From Streptosporangium canum (GTDB taxonomy: Bacteria; Actinomycetota; Actinomycetes; Streptosporangiales; Streptosporangiaceae), in assembly GCF_900113865.1 (NCBI RefSeq), contig NZ_FOQY01000017.1:112324-176323 (forward strand): 64,000 nt of DNA. The letters are read 5' to 3'. Positions 1 through 8,991 of the stretch are shown piece after piece; the stretch's first letter is position 1; every line of letters begins with the position of its first letter. A program made the translations under genes and the position numbers. Below the pieces are notes generated by a model that was given only the letters and a program-made list of their open reading frames with translations, had not been told where the DNA came from and searched no databases.

Positions 1-3000
1 GCTGGCCCGGCCACCACGGCGGCGGGGAGCCGCGATCCTCGCCGAACGGCGTCATCCTCCGTACCGCCAGGTCGCCGTTACCGGCGTTGACGGCGGCCTG
101 AGCCGTGCCCTGGTGGTCGGAGGCCAGGAAGTAGACCTGGTTGTCGGGCGTGCGCACCGCCACCGGCTCGCCGTTGACGGTGTAGTAGCGGGTGCACTCG
201 ACGACGTCCTTGGCCTTGTCGAGCCGCAGCTCCATGTCGTCGATGTAGAGCGTCGCGTCCGTCGGCGTCTTGCGGAGCAGCCGGTCGCCGTCGGCGTCGT
301 ACACGAACGAGGTGGTCCTGCCCGCCTCGGCCACCGACTCCAGGTTGCCCTCGGCGTCCCAGACCAGGGTCTGGTCGGCGGTTCCGACCTTGCGCCTGGT
401 GGTGTTCCCCGCCTCGTCGTAGGCGAACGTGTCCGTCCCCACCGACTGGAGGGCGTGCGGCCGTTTCTCGCCGGCCTTGGGGTAGGTGGACGTGCGGACG
501 GACTCCGAGCGTCCGCCGAACGCGTGCCGGGTCTCCTTGATCCGGTTTCCTGTGACGTCGTAGGCGTAGCTGGTCGCGTACGACGCCACACCGCCGATCC
601 TGTCCGACTGCGGGGAGCCGCTCGCGCAGTCGTCGGTGGCCGTCCACGCCGAGGTCAGGCGGCGCAGATGGTCGTAGGTGAAGCACTGGGTGTCCCTCGA
701 CTGGCCGCCCGCACTGTCGATGATCTTGGTGATGTTGCCGACGGGGTCGTAGGTGTAGTTGAGATCCAGGTCGGTCGCCGTGGCGGTGTCGCGGTCCAGC
801 CGCGTCCGGGTCAGCCGCTGGGTGCTCTCGTCACGGGTGTAGGTCAGCCAGCTCTTCCTGCCCCCCGTGCTCAGCTCGTACTGCAGGGTCTCGCCGAGCT
901 TGGAGTAACGGGCGGCCGTGACGTACGGCGACAGGCCGGTGACCTTGGTCGGCTGGCTCAGCCCGTCGTAGGAGTAGACGACCGACTCCTCGGCCAGCCC
1001 GCCCGCGGCCGGGAAGCTGACCGACTGGACCTGGTCGTCGAGGGTGTAGCGGGTGTTGAGCACGTACGATCCGGCCAGCTTGCCCTCCCGCGCCGGGACG
1101 GTGACGGTCTGCCGCAGGGCGCGGTACTCGGCGTCGATCGCGTTGATCTCGGCCTTGTACGCCTCGCCGCCGAGGTGGCGGATACTGGCGTTCAGATGCC
1201 CCTTGGCCAGCGCGTCGTACTTCCACTCCGCGAGTAGCGGGCCGTCCTTGGAGCCCTCGTGGGTCTCCAGCTTGCGGCCCAGCGCGTCGTAGACGTACGC
1301 GAGGGTCTTGCCGCGGGCGTCGGTGGAGGTGAGCATCTCGTCGGCGTCGTTGTAGGTGAACGTGGTGACGCCCTTGTCGGGGTCCTCGGTCCTGATCTCC
1401 CGGCCGCGCATGTCGTAGGTGTGCCGCCACACGTTGCCGGCGGGGTCGGTCACGCTGGCCAGCCGGCCCGCTTTGTCGTAGGTGTACTTGGTCGAGTCGT
1501 ACTCGCCGGTCGGCGTGGCGCCCCTGTACTGCCGCAGCTCGACGAGCCGGTCCTCGGCGTCGCCGATGCGGGTGACGGCTGCGCCGCCGGGGGGAGGCGT
1601 GATGTGCACCCGCTCGCCCCGCTGCGCGGCCGTGGCCCGCCACTTCTCCACGCCCTTGACCCGGAAGGTCTGGGCGTTCACCTCGCCGACCCCGTCGTAG
1701 ACGTAGCCGATCTGGCTGGGCACGTCCGCGTCCGCCACTCCGAGCAGGTCGGTGGACGGCTCGCCGGGGCTGAAGTAGCCGCCGTTGCTCTTGGACACCT
1801 CGCCGAGCGAGTTGTAGAAGGTGTCGGTGATCGTGCGCCCGTCGCGCAGCGCGGGGTCCTGCGTCTGGTCGTCGCGCGGCGCGGGCTCCTGGGTCTGCCG
1901 GCTGCGCAGCAGGCCGTCGTAGAGCTCGTGGCTGGTGGTGTAGCCGCCGTCGGCCCGCAGGGTCTTGGTGGTGACGACGTTGGGGCCGTCGGTACGCGTC
2001 AGGTAGGAGTACTCGGTGCTGGGCGACTGGCCTGCCGCCCTGCTCCGGTCGCCCTGCCACACCTTGACGAGGCGGCCCAGCGCGTCGTACTCCATGTCGG
2101 TGCGCCGGTTGTTGGCGTCGATCTCGGCCACCGGCTCCCCCCAGGCCGGTTCGAGGAAGGTGCGTTCCTCGTGCCCGAGGGGGTTGGTCTCCTTGATCTC
2201 GGTCGCCGGGGCGCCGGAGGCCGGCGTGTAGGTGGTGGTGACCTTGGTGCCGACCGCGTCGGTCTCGCTGGTCGTGCGCCCGTAGGAGTCGTAGGTCAGG
2301 ATGGAGTTGGTGACGGTCGCGCCGTCTCCGGAGGCGACCTCCTGGATCGTGGTGATGTCGCCCTTGACCGGCCCCTGGCCGTACGGCCCGCCGTCGTACT
2401 GCACCCGCTCGTCGGAGATCACGTCATCGGCTGCCAGCTTGGCCACGGCGGTGCCGCACCCCGCGGCGACCTTCTGGATCCTGCTGGTGTAGTCCAGCAT
2501 CCAGGCAGTCCCGTTGCGGGCGTAGGTGTAGCGCGTGCACTGGTCGTCCTCGGCGGTCGCCAGGTCGTTCTGCTCGTCCACCTGGGTGAGCAGGCCCTGC
2601 TCGTCGTAGGAGCGGGTCTCTCCGGTCCGCCGCCACTTCCCGTCTTCCAGGGCCGTGCGGGTGACCATCGACCTGTCCTCGACGATGTACGCGGCCTTGG
2701 TGACGCCGCCCTGGGTCGACTCGGCGGTCTTCAGCGACCACGGTTCCTCCGCCGACGCGGTCAGGATCGCTCCGCCGTCGCCGTCGTAGAGGATCTCCTC
2801 CCGCTGGAAACCGGCAAGCTGGTCGTGGTCGTCCAGCTTGCCGCCCTCGGAGTCCACGACCTGCGCGCTGCGCTTGGAGCCGTCGGCCAGGCGGTCGCCG
2901 TCCATGCCGCGGAAGTACCTGAACTCGGTGAGCGTGCGCTTGCCGTCCTGCCCGTCTCCCTGGCGGACGCGTACCCTGCCGAACCCGCGCCAGTCCGCCC

Positions 3001-5272
3001 AGGTGCGGTGCTCGGGCTTCACCAGGATGTTGTCGGCGTAACGCCAGGCGGCTCCGTCGAGGTACTCGTAGTCGGTGACCACCCACGGCGACCCGGCGAC
3101 CCGGTCCACCTCGACGGTCTGCTTCACGACGTACTTGTGGAACCAGTCGGTGACCTCGCTCTCGTTCTCCGGCGCCCATCGTTGCGGGAAGCAGAGCCGG
3201 GTGTTGCGGTCGGCGGCCGGCACGTCTCCCGGCTTGCAGTCGGCGGGGGCGTAGTTGACCCGCAGGTCCCCGCCGCTCTCGTTGTTCACCGCCTGGACCC
3301 GCCACTTGACGAGCGGCGCTCGGCCCTCGTCCGTGTCCACCCTGTTGGGGAGCTGGACGCCGGTGAACGTGATCTTCGGTAGCGTGATCGTGCCGCCCAC
3401 GTGACCGCTCTGCTGGAGGGACGCCAGCCAGAGCGCGGGGCTGAGCCCGTCACCCGGCGCCGGGAACGACTGCGTCAGCGTCCAGGAGTCGACGGCGCAG
3501 TACGGCTTGCCGGAGCACTTGGCCGTGTCGGTGTTCACCACCTGGGTGGTGACCTTCGCCAGGCGCTTGCGGGAGAAGAACGTCGGCGACAGCCGGTTGG
3601 TGCACTTCTCCCCCGATCCGCAGATCTGGTCGAAGGGGACATCGGGCCAGTGACTCGCCGTCTCCTTCTTGAGCTGGTCGGCGGCGCAGGTGACCGTACC
3701 GCCGGGGACGCACCGTTCGGCGACGTCGAAGACGACCTGGGCCGCGGGCGACCTGGTGAACAGCTCGCCCCGCAGGTAGCCGTAGTCGATCCGCCTGAGG
3801 TATCCGCCGCGCGCGTACTCCGTGCCCAGCTCGGGCTTCATGTTCCGCCCGTAGTAGTTCTTCTCGACCTCGTACCAGTAGGTGGTGGCGTTGCCGTGCG
3901 TGTCGACGGCGAAGTCGAGGTTCCACCGGTACGCCTGCTGGCACCAGGCCGCCGCCTTGTCGCTCGCGTAGCAGGGCTCGCCGCTGTTGTTGCCGAACAC
4001 CGGCGTCGTCCAGGTGGACTTCGTCTCCGGCTTGCCCGACACCCATCCGGGCAGGCGGTTGAGCCCGAAGGTGTACTGGGTGCCGTCGGCGGTGGTGACG
4101 CGCCAGTACTCGCCGTCGTTGTCGCCGTTGACGGCCCCCTTCAGATACTCGACGCGGGTCCCGTCGTCGCGCCTGGGCCGCCACTGCTTGGTCGTGGCGT
4201 CCTTGACCAGTTCGACGGCCGAGCCGCCGAGGGCCAGCGTCGCGTTCTCCTGGTCCCAGCACAGGTCGCCGGTCTTCTTGCCGTCGAGCATGCACGACTT
4301 GTAGCGGCGCTCGATGTAGCCACCCGGGCTCAGCTCGAAACCCTCACCCACCCAGGACGGCTGGTTGTTGGTGGAGGCGGTGCGGCCGTCCACGCTCTGC
4401 GAGGAGTAGGAGATCGACATCTCCGGCTCGTCGCCGCCCAGCGCCGGTGGCGCCCGCAGTTCGTAGCTCCAGCCGAAGTCGCCCGACTGGGAGCCGACGC
4501 TCCAGTCGGCCGAGGGGGCGAGCGAGGTGGCCGCGTGGTCGCCCGACGGACCCGCCGCCGCGGCCGTCACCGCGTACAGCGCGGGCAGGTCGACGTCGGC
4601 GGTCAGCGTACCCGTCTCCGTGTCGTTGTCGCCGGGCACCGGCTCCGGCCGCGGACAGGCGGTCCCGGCCGCGGCGGCGCTCAGGGCGCACTCCTCCAAC
4701 CGCACCATCCGCAGCCTGGCGCCGTAGTCGCCGCCGAAGGCGTGGCGGAACCCGGAGTAGTCGATCTCCAGCCGCGTCTTGCCGGACTTCGCCGCCACCC
4801 CCTGCCCCGGCGACACCCGCATCGCGAGGCCGAGCAGCCCCGTCCGCGCGGTGTCGAGCAGTTCGACGCGGACCCGCTCGGGAGTGGACGCCTTCGCCGC
4901 CGCCTTCGGCGCGGCGAGCCGTACGGGGAAGCCGGTTGTCAGGGACCGCGCCTGCGCGTCGCCGGTCGCGTCCAGTTCGACCGCCTGCGGTTTCGGCCAG
5001 GCGGTGCTCGGCGGCGTTCGCCACGCCTGTTTCTGCGCCGGGTCGGCCGGCTGGGGCAGCACGGGGACCCGCTGCCCGCGGACGGGGGTCTCCTTCTGAA
5101 CGGCCGGGGCGGAGCGCGGTGCGGCACTCGCGGGCGCCGCGTGCACCAGCGGCGCCACGACGACGACGGCCAGCGCGGCCGCCAGCCGCCGGGGCCACGG
5201 CGACCTGCGCACGGGTTTCAGTAAACGATTCCAGTAGGAGTCCGGAGGGGCTACCTCAGATGGCAGATCCAT
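1..5272 (-). CDS. RHS/YD-repeat secreted or surface protein, C-terminus beyond window
   Basis: Large secreted polymorphic-toxin-type RHS protein; about 1757 codons are visible and the reading frame is still open at base 1. The N-terminus carries a signal peptide (a run of A, L and V ending in an APASA-like cleavage site). An SpvB-like N-terminal region follows, with SISYSSQSVDGRTAS and a GYIERRYKSC stretch near base 4300, then many YD repeats (for example KYTYDKAGRLASVTDPAG near base 1480). At the window edge the protein reads PFGEDRGS then PPPWWPG, the beginning of the RHS core that normally precedes GFVGG and the variable tip. The variable C-terminal domain is therefore just outside. The frame was checked at bases 668, 1478, 2540 and through 4261-5272 and was consistent. 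Start is ATG 5272, or in-frame GTG 5212 which gives a shorter n-region; no strong ribosome site separates them. It lies downstream of the LamG protein on the same strand. Confidence 0.88.
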   Translation of the reverse strand, partial: MDLPSEVAPPDSYWNRLLKPVRRSPWPRRLAAALAVVVVAPLVHAAPASAAPRSAPAVQKETPVRGQRVPVLPQPADPAQKQAWRTPPSTAWPKPQAVELDATGDAQARSLTTGFPVRLAAPKAAAKASTPERVRVELLDTARTGLLGLAMRVSPGQGVAAKSGKTRLEIDYSGFRHAFGGDYGARLRMVRLEECALSAAAAGTACPRPEPVPGDNDTETGTLTADVDLPALYAVTAAAAGPSGDHAATSLAPSADWSVGSQSGDFGWSYELRAPPALGGDEPEMSISYSSQSVDGRTASTNNQPSWVGEGFELSPGGYIERRYKSCMLDGKKTGDLCWDQENATLALGGSAVELVKDATTKQWRPRRDDGTRVEYLKGAVNGDNDGEYWRVTTADGTQYTFGLNRLPGWVSGKPETKSTWTTPVFGNNSGEPCYASDKAAAWCQQAYRWNLDFAVDTHGNATTYWYEVEKNYYGRNMKPELGTEYARGGYLRRIDYGYLRGELFTRSPAAQVVFDVAERCVPGGTVTCAADQLKKETASHWPDVPFDQICGSGEKCTNRLSPTFFSRKRLAKVTTQVVNTDTAKCSGKPYCAVDSWTLTQSFPAPGDGLSPALWLASLQQSGHVGGTITLPKITFTGVQLPNRVDTDEGRAPLVKWRVQAVNNESGGDLRVNYAPADCKPGDVPAADRNTRLCFPQRWAPENESEVTDWFHKYVVKQTVEVDRVAGSPWVVTDYEYLDGAAWRYADNILVKPEHRTWADWRGFGRVRVRQGDGQDGKRTLTEFRYFRGMDGDRLADGSKRSAQVVDSEGGKLDDHDQLAGFQREEILYDGDGGAILTASAEEPWSLKTAESTQGGVTKAAYIVEDRSMVTRTALEDGKWRRTGETRSYDEQGLLTQVDEQNDLATAEDDQCTRYTYARNGTAWMLDYTSRIQKVAAGCGTAVAKLAADDVISDERVQYDGGPYGQGPVKGDITTIQEVASGDGATVTNSILTYDSYGRTTSETDAVGTKVTTTYTPASGAPATEIKETNPLGHEERTFLEPAWGEPVAEIDANNRRTDMEYDALGRLVKVWQGDRSRAAGQSPSTEYSYLTRTDGPNVVTTKTLRADGGYTTSHELYDGLLRSRQTQEPAPRDDQTQDPALRDGRTITDTFYNSLGEVSKSNGGYFSPGEPSTDLLGVADADVPSQIGYVYDGVGEVNAQTFRVKGVEKWRATAAQRGERVHITPPPGGAAVTRIGDAEDRLVELRQYRGATPTGEYDSTKYTYDKAGRLASVTDPAGNVWRHTYDMRGREIRTEDPDKGVTTFTYNDADEMLTSTDARGKTLAYVYDALGRKLETHEGSKDGPLLAEWKYDALAKGHLNASIRHLGGEAYKAEINAIDAEYRALRQTVTVPAREGKLAGSYVLNTRYTLDDQVQSVSFPAAGGLAEESVVYSYDGLSQPTKVTGLSPYVTAARYSKLGETLQYELSTGGRKSWLTYTRDESTQRLTRTRLDRDTATATDLDLNYTYDPVGNITKIIDSAGGQSRDTQCFTYDHLRRLTSAWTATDDCASGSPQSDRIGGVASYATSYAYDVTGNRIKETRHAFGGRSESVRTSTYPKAGEKRPHALQSVGTDTFAYDEAGNTTRRKVGTADQTLVWDAEGNLESVAEAGRTTSFVYDADGDRLLRKTPTDATLYIDDMELRLDKAKDVVECTRYYTVNGEPVAVRTPDNQVYFLASDHQGTAQAAVNAGNGDLAVRRMTPFGEDRGSPPPWWPGQ

Positions 5273-5291
5273 TGACTTCACCCAATCTGTG

Positions 5292-5430
5292 GACGAGTCG
5301 AACGGGGGGTGACTGGTTGGACGAGTTGGACCGGGGGGTAACTGGATCGACGAGTCGAACGGAGGGACTGGTTGGCCGGGTCGGACCGGGAGGTGACTGG
5401 ACCGACGAGTCGAACGGGAGGTGACTGGAC
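5292..5430. repeat. Degenerate 26-29 bp tandem repeat, five copies
   Basis: Five consecutive imperfect copies start at 5292, 5320, 5349, 5375 and 5404. The best-conserved core is GACGAGTCGAACGGGAGG followed by TGACTGG. The array fills most of the gap between the LamG gene and the RHS gene. It has no dyad symmetry like a terminator and no spacer structure like CRISPR. Confidence 0.8.
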
Positions 5431-5454
5431 AGGGGGTGACGGGAAGGGAGGGGT

Positions 5455-8400
5455 CTACTGGGCGGCCAGCTGGGAGATCTGCTCGGCGCTCAGCACACCG
5501 TCATAGGTGCGGACGTCGTCGACGGTCCCCGGCCAGTAGCCGGCGAAGGCACCCGCGTTCTTGGCACGGCCCAGTTGCAGGGGGCCGATCGCGTTCCACG
5601 CGCTCACGTGGTCGGTGACGGTGCTGTCCGACAACCGGCCGTTGACGTAGATCCGCAGCTCGCCCTGGAGCGGGTCGTAGACCCCGGCCACATGGGCCCA
5701 CTCCAGCGGCGCGGGGACGGCGTCGGACCGGGTCCGCACCAGCGCGGCGGTGTCGGTGTCGGCGGCGGCCATGCTGAGGACCCACCGCCCCTGTTCCTTG
5801 TCATAGCCGAGCTGGAAGCCACTGGCCCTGTTCCCGGCCTGGGAGACGGCGGCCGCGTCGCGGGTGGGCAGGTAGTCGAGCTGGGTCCAGGCGGCGACGG
5901 TGAATCCGGCTCTGGTGTTGACCGCGGGAGCGGCGGTCTGCGCGTGGCCGCCCGTGCCGTCGAGCGCGAGCGCGCCGTCCAGCCAGCCTTCGCTCCAGGA
6001 CGCGCCGCCGCCCAGCGTCGCCGCCGACGCCCGTCCGGAGGAGTCGGCGGCGGAGGCACCGGATCCCTCGTCCAGTTTCCAGTGCCCGACCAGCGTCGCG
6101 GCGCTGTTCACCAGGTCGGCGACCTCGTCGCCGAACATCGCCCGGCCGTGGACGCGGACGTCGTCGATGTCGCCCGGCCAGAACTCCGCCGCCACTCCGC
6201 CGGCCTTCCCCCTGCCGATCGCCAGGGGCCCGGTCGCGTCCCACGGCTGGGTGAACGGGACCGTCGACTCCAGGCGTCCGTTGACGTACAGGGACAACGT
6301 CCCCGCGGCCGCGTCGTGGACGCCGGTGAGGTGAGTCCACTCGCCGAGCCTCGGCGCGGCCTCCGACAGCGCGCGCACGCCCGGCGCTCCGTCGGCGTCC
6401 GCGCCGGTACGGCTCAGCGCCCAGCGGTTGTCGGCCTTGGAGTACTGCAGGGAGAAGCCGCCGGTCCGCCCGCCGTCCTGGCTGACCGCGGTCGCGGTGG
6501 CGTTGGCGCCGGTCAGCCGCACCCAGGCGGCGGCCGTGAAGTTGCGCAGGGTGGACACGACGGGACCGGTGGTCTGCGCGTGGCCGCCCGTGCCGTCGAG
6601 CCGCAGGCCCAGGCCGGTCCTGCCGGTGGTCCAGGCGGCCGGGGCGGACAGGGTGGCCTGGTGGGCGCCCGCGCGGTCGGCGGCCACGGTGCCCTGCCCC
6701 TCGTCCAGGGTCCAGTGCCCGTCCGGGCCCGTGCCCGCGTTGACGTTGAACATGTAGGTGCGGATCGGGCTCTGGTGTCCCGCGCGGTCCCTGCTGCGCA
6801 CCGAGAGCACGTTGGGGCCGTCGTGGCGGGGGGTGATCCGGACCGTCGCCGATCCGTCCTGCGGGCCGGCCGCCACCTCCGTCTTGGGCGCGGTGTCCAG
6901 CCCGTAGACGTAGCCGGCGACGTCGGTGACGCCGTTGGCGGTGAAGGTGAAGGAGCCGGCCCGGCCGACGCCGTCGTTCCAGCCGTTCTCGGCGTACTCC
7001 GGCGAGGTCACCCCCGGTTCCCTGCCGGGGGCGGTGGCGTCGACGGTCACCTCGCACCAGGGGCTCCACGCGCTGCCGGCCCTGCCGTCCTCCCCGCGGA
7101 CCCGCCAGCGGATCACGGAGCCGTCGCCGAAGGCGCCCTCCGGGACGACCGCGTAGAAGGCGCTGCCCGTTCCCTGCAGCTCGGTGAGACGCTCGCCCAC
7201 CTTCGTGCCGGCGGCGTTCCACCACTCGAACCGGCCCTTGACCGAGTTGTCGGCGTCGCGCAGCTTGGCCCACAGCTTCGGCGTGGCGCTGCCGACGGTC
7301 GGCCGCCCCTCGCCGGCGACGCAGCCGCCGCCCGGGTCCGACCAGGCGTCGGCGGCGACGGGCGCGGCGGGCAGCGAGTTGTACTCGATCACCAGGCTGG
7401 GGTTGTTCTTGAACTTCTTCCAGCTGTAGTTGTCCGTCTCGCTCGTGGCCCTGAGCCCGATGGTCATGTTGGGCCAGTTCTTCGCCGCGGCGTCCACGGC
7501 CTGGCTGGTGACGTCGAACTCGACACCGCCGGGCAGGCAGGCCGGTCCCCAGCCCTTCGCGACGTTAACGGTGTCGAGGAGTTTGACCCAGGTGGGCTGC
7601 TTGTTCCAGGTGGTGCTCTTGCTGATCGGATTGGTCGACCAGGCTTCGACCTTCCGCGCGCTGCACGAGTAGGACCACGTCTCATACGTCCGCAGCGTCG
7701 CCTTGATGATCTGCTTGCCGTGGATGGCCGTGCCGGTGTTCATCTGGAAGAACGACCTGTTGGTCTGCCCGGGGACGTGTCCCGCCCTGGCGACGTCGTT
7801 GGCGTTCAGGAAGTTGGAGCTGGGATTGTTGCTCCAGACGGACGTCCACGCGCCGCGGGCCGCCGAGAAGAACGGATCGAGGTAGACGGGGAACCTGGTC
7901 CTCGGATCCTCGATCATGTCCCGGTCCGGCCTGAGCACCATTTTCCTGCCGGTGAGTTCGAGGCCCATCACCTCGTGGCGGGCGTCCGCGGGGGAGCCCT
8001 CCCCCGCGGCCAGTGTGCGCGCGGTCGAGGCCCCCGAGGAGTCCCACATCATCGGCGGCGAGGCCGTGAAGATCGTTCCGCCGTTCCCGTCGACCGCTTC
8101 GAGGTTGCCGCCCTTCGTGGACCTCATCGACAGCCCGCTGGTCGACAGCGGGAAGCCCAGCTCGGTCAGGGCCCTGTTCCCGGCCGCCGCCCGCGTCTTG
8201 ACCACGAGGAGGTGGGAGAAACCGTCGACGTCCGCCTTCACCTGGAGATCCACTCCCGGCAGCACCTCGGGGTAGGTCGCGGTGTCACCGCTCAGCGCCG
8301 GCTCCGGCAGCTCGCCCGGCCACCCCAGCTCCAGCGCCTTGCCGCCGCGCGCCATCCGGGCGAGCGGCGCGCTCCCGCCGCCCGAGAACGTCAGGTCGAC

Positions 8401-8760
8401 CGCCGTCGCGACAGGGGCGATCGTGCCGTCGGGCCGGAGCCGGAGCGTCGCGTCCGCGGCCACCCATCGGCCCGCCTGACGCACGCGCACCGGACGCGCG
8501 TGCTGTTCCAGCACGAAGGTGCCGTCCGGCCGGGCGAAGACCTGGCGCGTCTCCGTGCGCATCGCGTCCACCTCGACCGGCTGCCTCGTCCGGCGGGCGA
8601 GAGTGAGAGCGGACTTCTCCGTGGGTTCCGCGCTCCGCTGTCGCGTGACGGCGTCCGTGCTCTGTTGCCGCACACCGGCAACGGCGTCCAAGTGATCGGC
8701 AGGCGCTGCCACGACCGCGCCCGCCAACATCGCCACGACCAACCCATGAGCTAAGCGCAT
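5455..8760 (-). CDS. Secreted DNRLRE and double LamG-domain protein
   Basis: Secreted 1101-aa protein. Residues 1-19 form a signal peptide (MRLAHGLVVAMLAGAVVAA). Residues of roughly 285-460 look like a DNRLRE-type beta domain: they begin YLDPFFSAARGAWTSVW, contain FQMNTGTAIHGKQIIKATL and end NPSLVIEYN. A fibronectin- or Ig-like stretch follows. Two concanavalin/LamG jelly-roll domains lie at about 680-865 and 885-1095; both contain LDGTGGHAQT, a YVNGRL strand and a WPGDIDDVR or WPGTVDDVR strand, so they arose by internal duplication. Such proteins commonly sit directly beside RHS proteins in actinomycetes and resemble the N-terminal part of RHS fusions. Here the RHS gene follows on the same strand across a 182-bp gap. 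Function is probably carbohydrate or surface binding; no catalytic residues were recognised. Confidence 0.85.
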   Translation of the reverse strand: MRLAHGLVVAMLAGAVVAAPADHLDAVAGVRQQSTDAVTRQRSAEPTEKSALTLARRTRQPVEVDAMRTETRQVFARPDGTFVLEQHARPVRVRQAGRWVAADATLRLRPDGTIAPVATAVDLTFSGGGSAPLARMARGGKALELGWPGELPEPALSGDTATYPEVLPGVDLQVKADVDGFSHLLVVKTRAAAGNRALTELGFPLSTSGLSMRSTKGGNLEAVDGNGGTIFTASPPMMWDSSGASTARTLAAGEGSPADARHEVMGLELTGRKMVLRPDRDMIEDPRTRFPVYLDPFFSAARGAWTSVWSNNPSSNFLNANDVARAGHVPGQTNRSFFQMNTGTAIHGKQIIKATLRTYETWSYSCSARKVEAWSTNPISKSTTWNKQPTWVKLLDTVNVAKGWGPACLPGGVEFDVTSQAVDAAAKNWPNMTIGLRATSETDNYSWKKFKNNPSLVIEYNSLPAAPVAADAWSDPGGGCVAGEGRPTVGSATPKLWAKLRDADNSVKGRFEWWNAAGTKVGERLTELQGTGSAFYAVVPEGAFGDGSVIRWRVRGEDGRAGSAWSPWCEVTVDATAPGREPGVTSPEYAENGWNDGVGRAGSFTFTANGVTDVAGYVYGLDTAPKTEVAAGPQDGSATVRITPRHDGPNVLSVRSRDRAGHQSPIRTYMFNVNAGTGPDGHWTLDEGQGTVAADRAGAHQATLSAPAAWTTGRTGLGLRLDGTGGHAQTTGPVVSTLRNFTAAAWVRLTGANATATAVSQDGGRTGGFSLQYSKADNRWALSRTGADADGAPGVRALSEAAPRLGEWTHLTGVHDAAAGTLSLYVNGRLESTVPFTQPWDATGPLAIGRGKAGGVAAEFWPGDIDDVRVHGRAMFGDEVADLVNSAATLVGHWKLDEGSGASAADSSGRASAATLGGGASWSEGWLDGALALDGTGGHAQTAAPAVNTRAGFTVAAWTQLDYLPTRDAAAVSQAGNRASGFQLGYDKEQGRWVLSMAAADTDTAALVRTRSDAVPAPLEWAHVAGVYDPLQGELRIYVNGRLSDSTVTDHVSAWNAIGPLQLGRAKNAGAFAGYWPGTVDDVRTYDGVLSAEQISQLAAQ

Positions 8761-8991
8761 CAGCCCTCGCCGTTGCCGAGCTGGGACAACGCGCGGGTCA
8801 ATGCCCGCCCGGCGTCTCCATGATCTTCAATTGACGAACGGATTGTCACCCAGGTAAAGCCACTCGTCCAGATCTTGTGGCATATTTCGCCAGAATTACT
8901 TTTAAACCTGAAGAAAACTGCCAGCGGCGGGCCGCGCCGCAGGAGGTCAAGCGGACCGCCCCCTCCCGCGGCACGGCCGGTGACACCTGCC
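8761..8991 (-). promoter_or_regulatory. Intergenic region upstream of the LamG gene
   Basis: 231 bp between the radical SAM stop and the LamG start. The middle (about 8825-8925) is clearly richer in A and T than its surroundings, with a TTTAAA-containing stretch, which suits a promoter for the LamG/RHS pair. No clear -35/-10 pair or terminator hairpin could be assigned. Confidence 0.3.

Noticed and set aside
831..2060. Open frame on the minus strand inside the RHS region in another frame
   Set aside because: The RHS frame with YD repeats runs uninterrupted through this region; this is a shifted frame of the same strand.
5575..8754. Very long open frame on the plus strand opposite the LamG gene
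   Set aside because: Composition is Arg/Gly/Val-rich nonsense typical of an antisense frame in GC-rich DNA; the minus strand encodes clear LamG domains.
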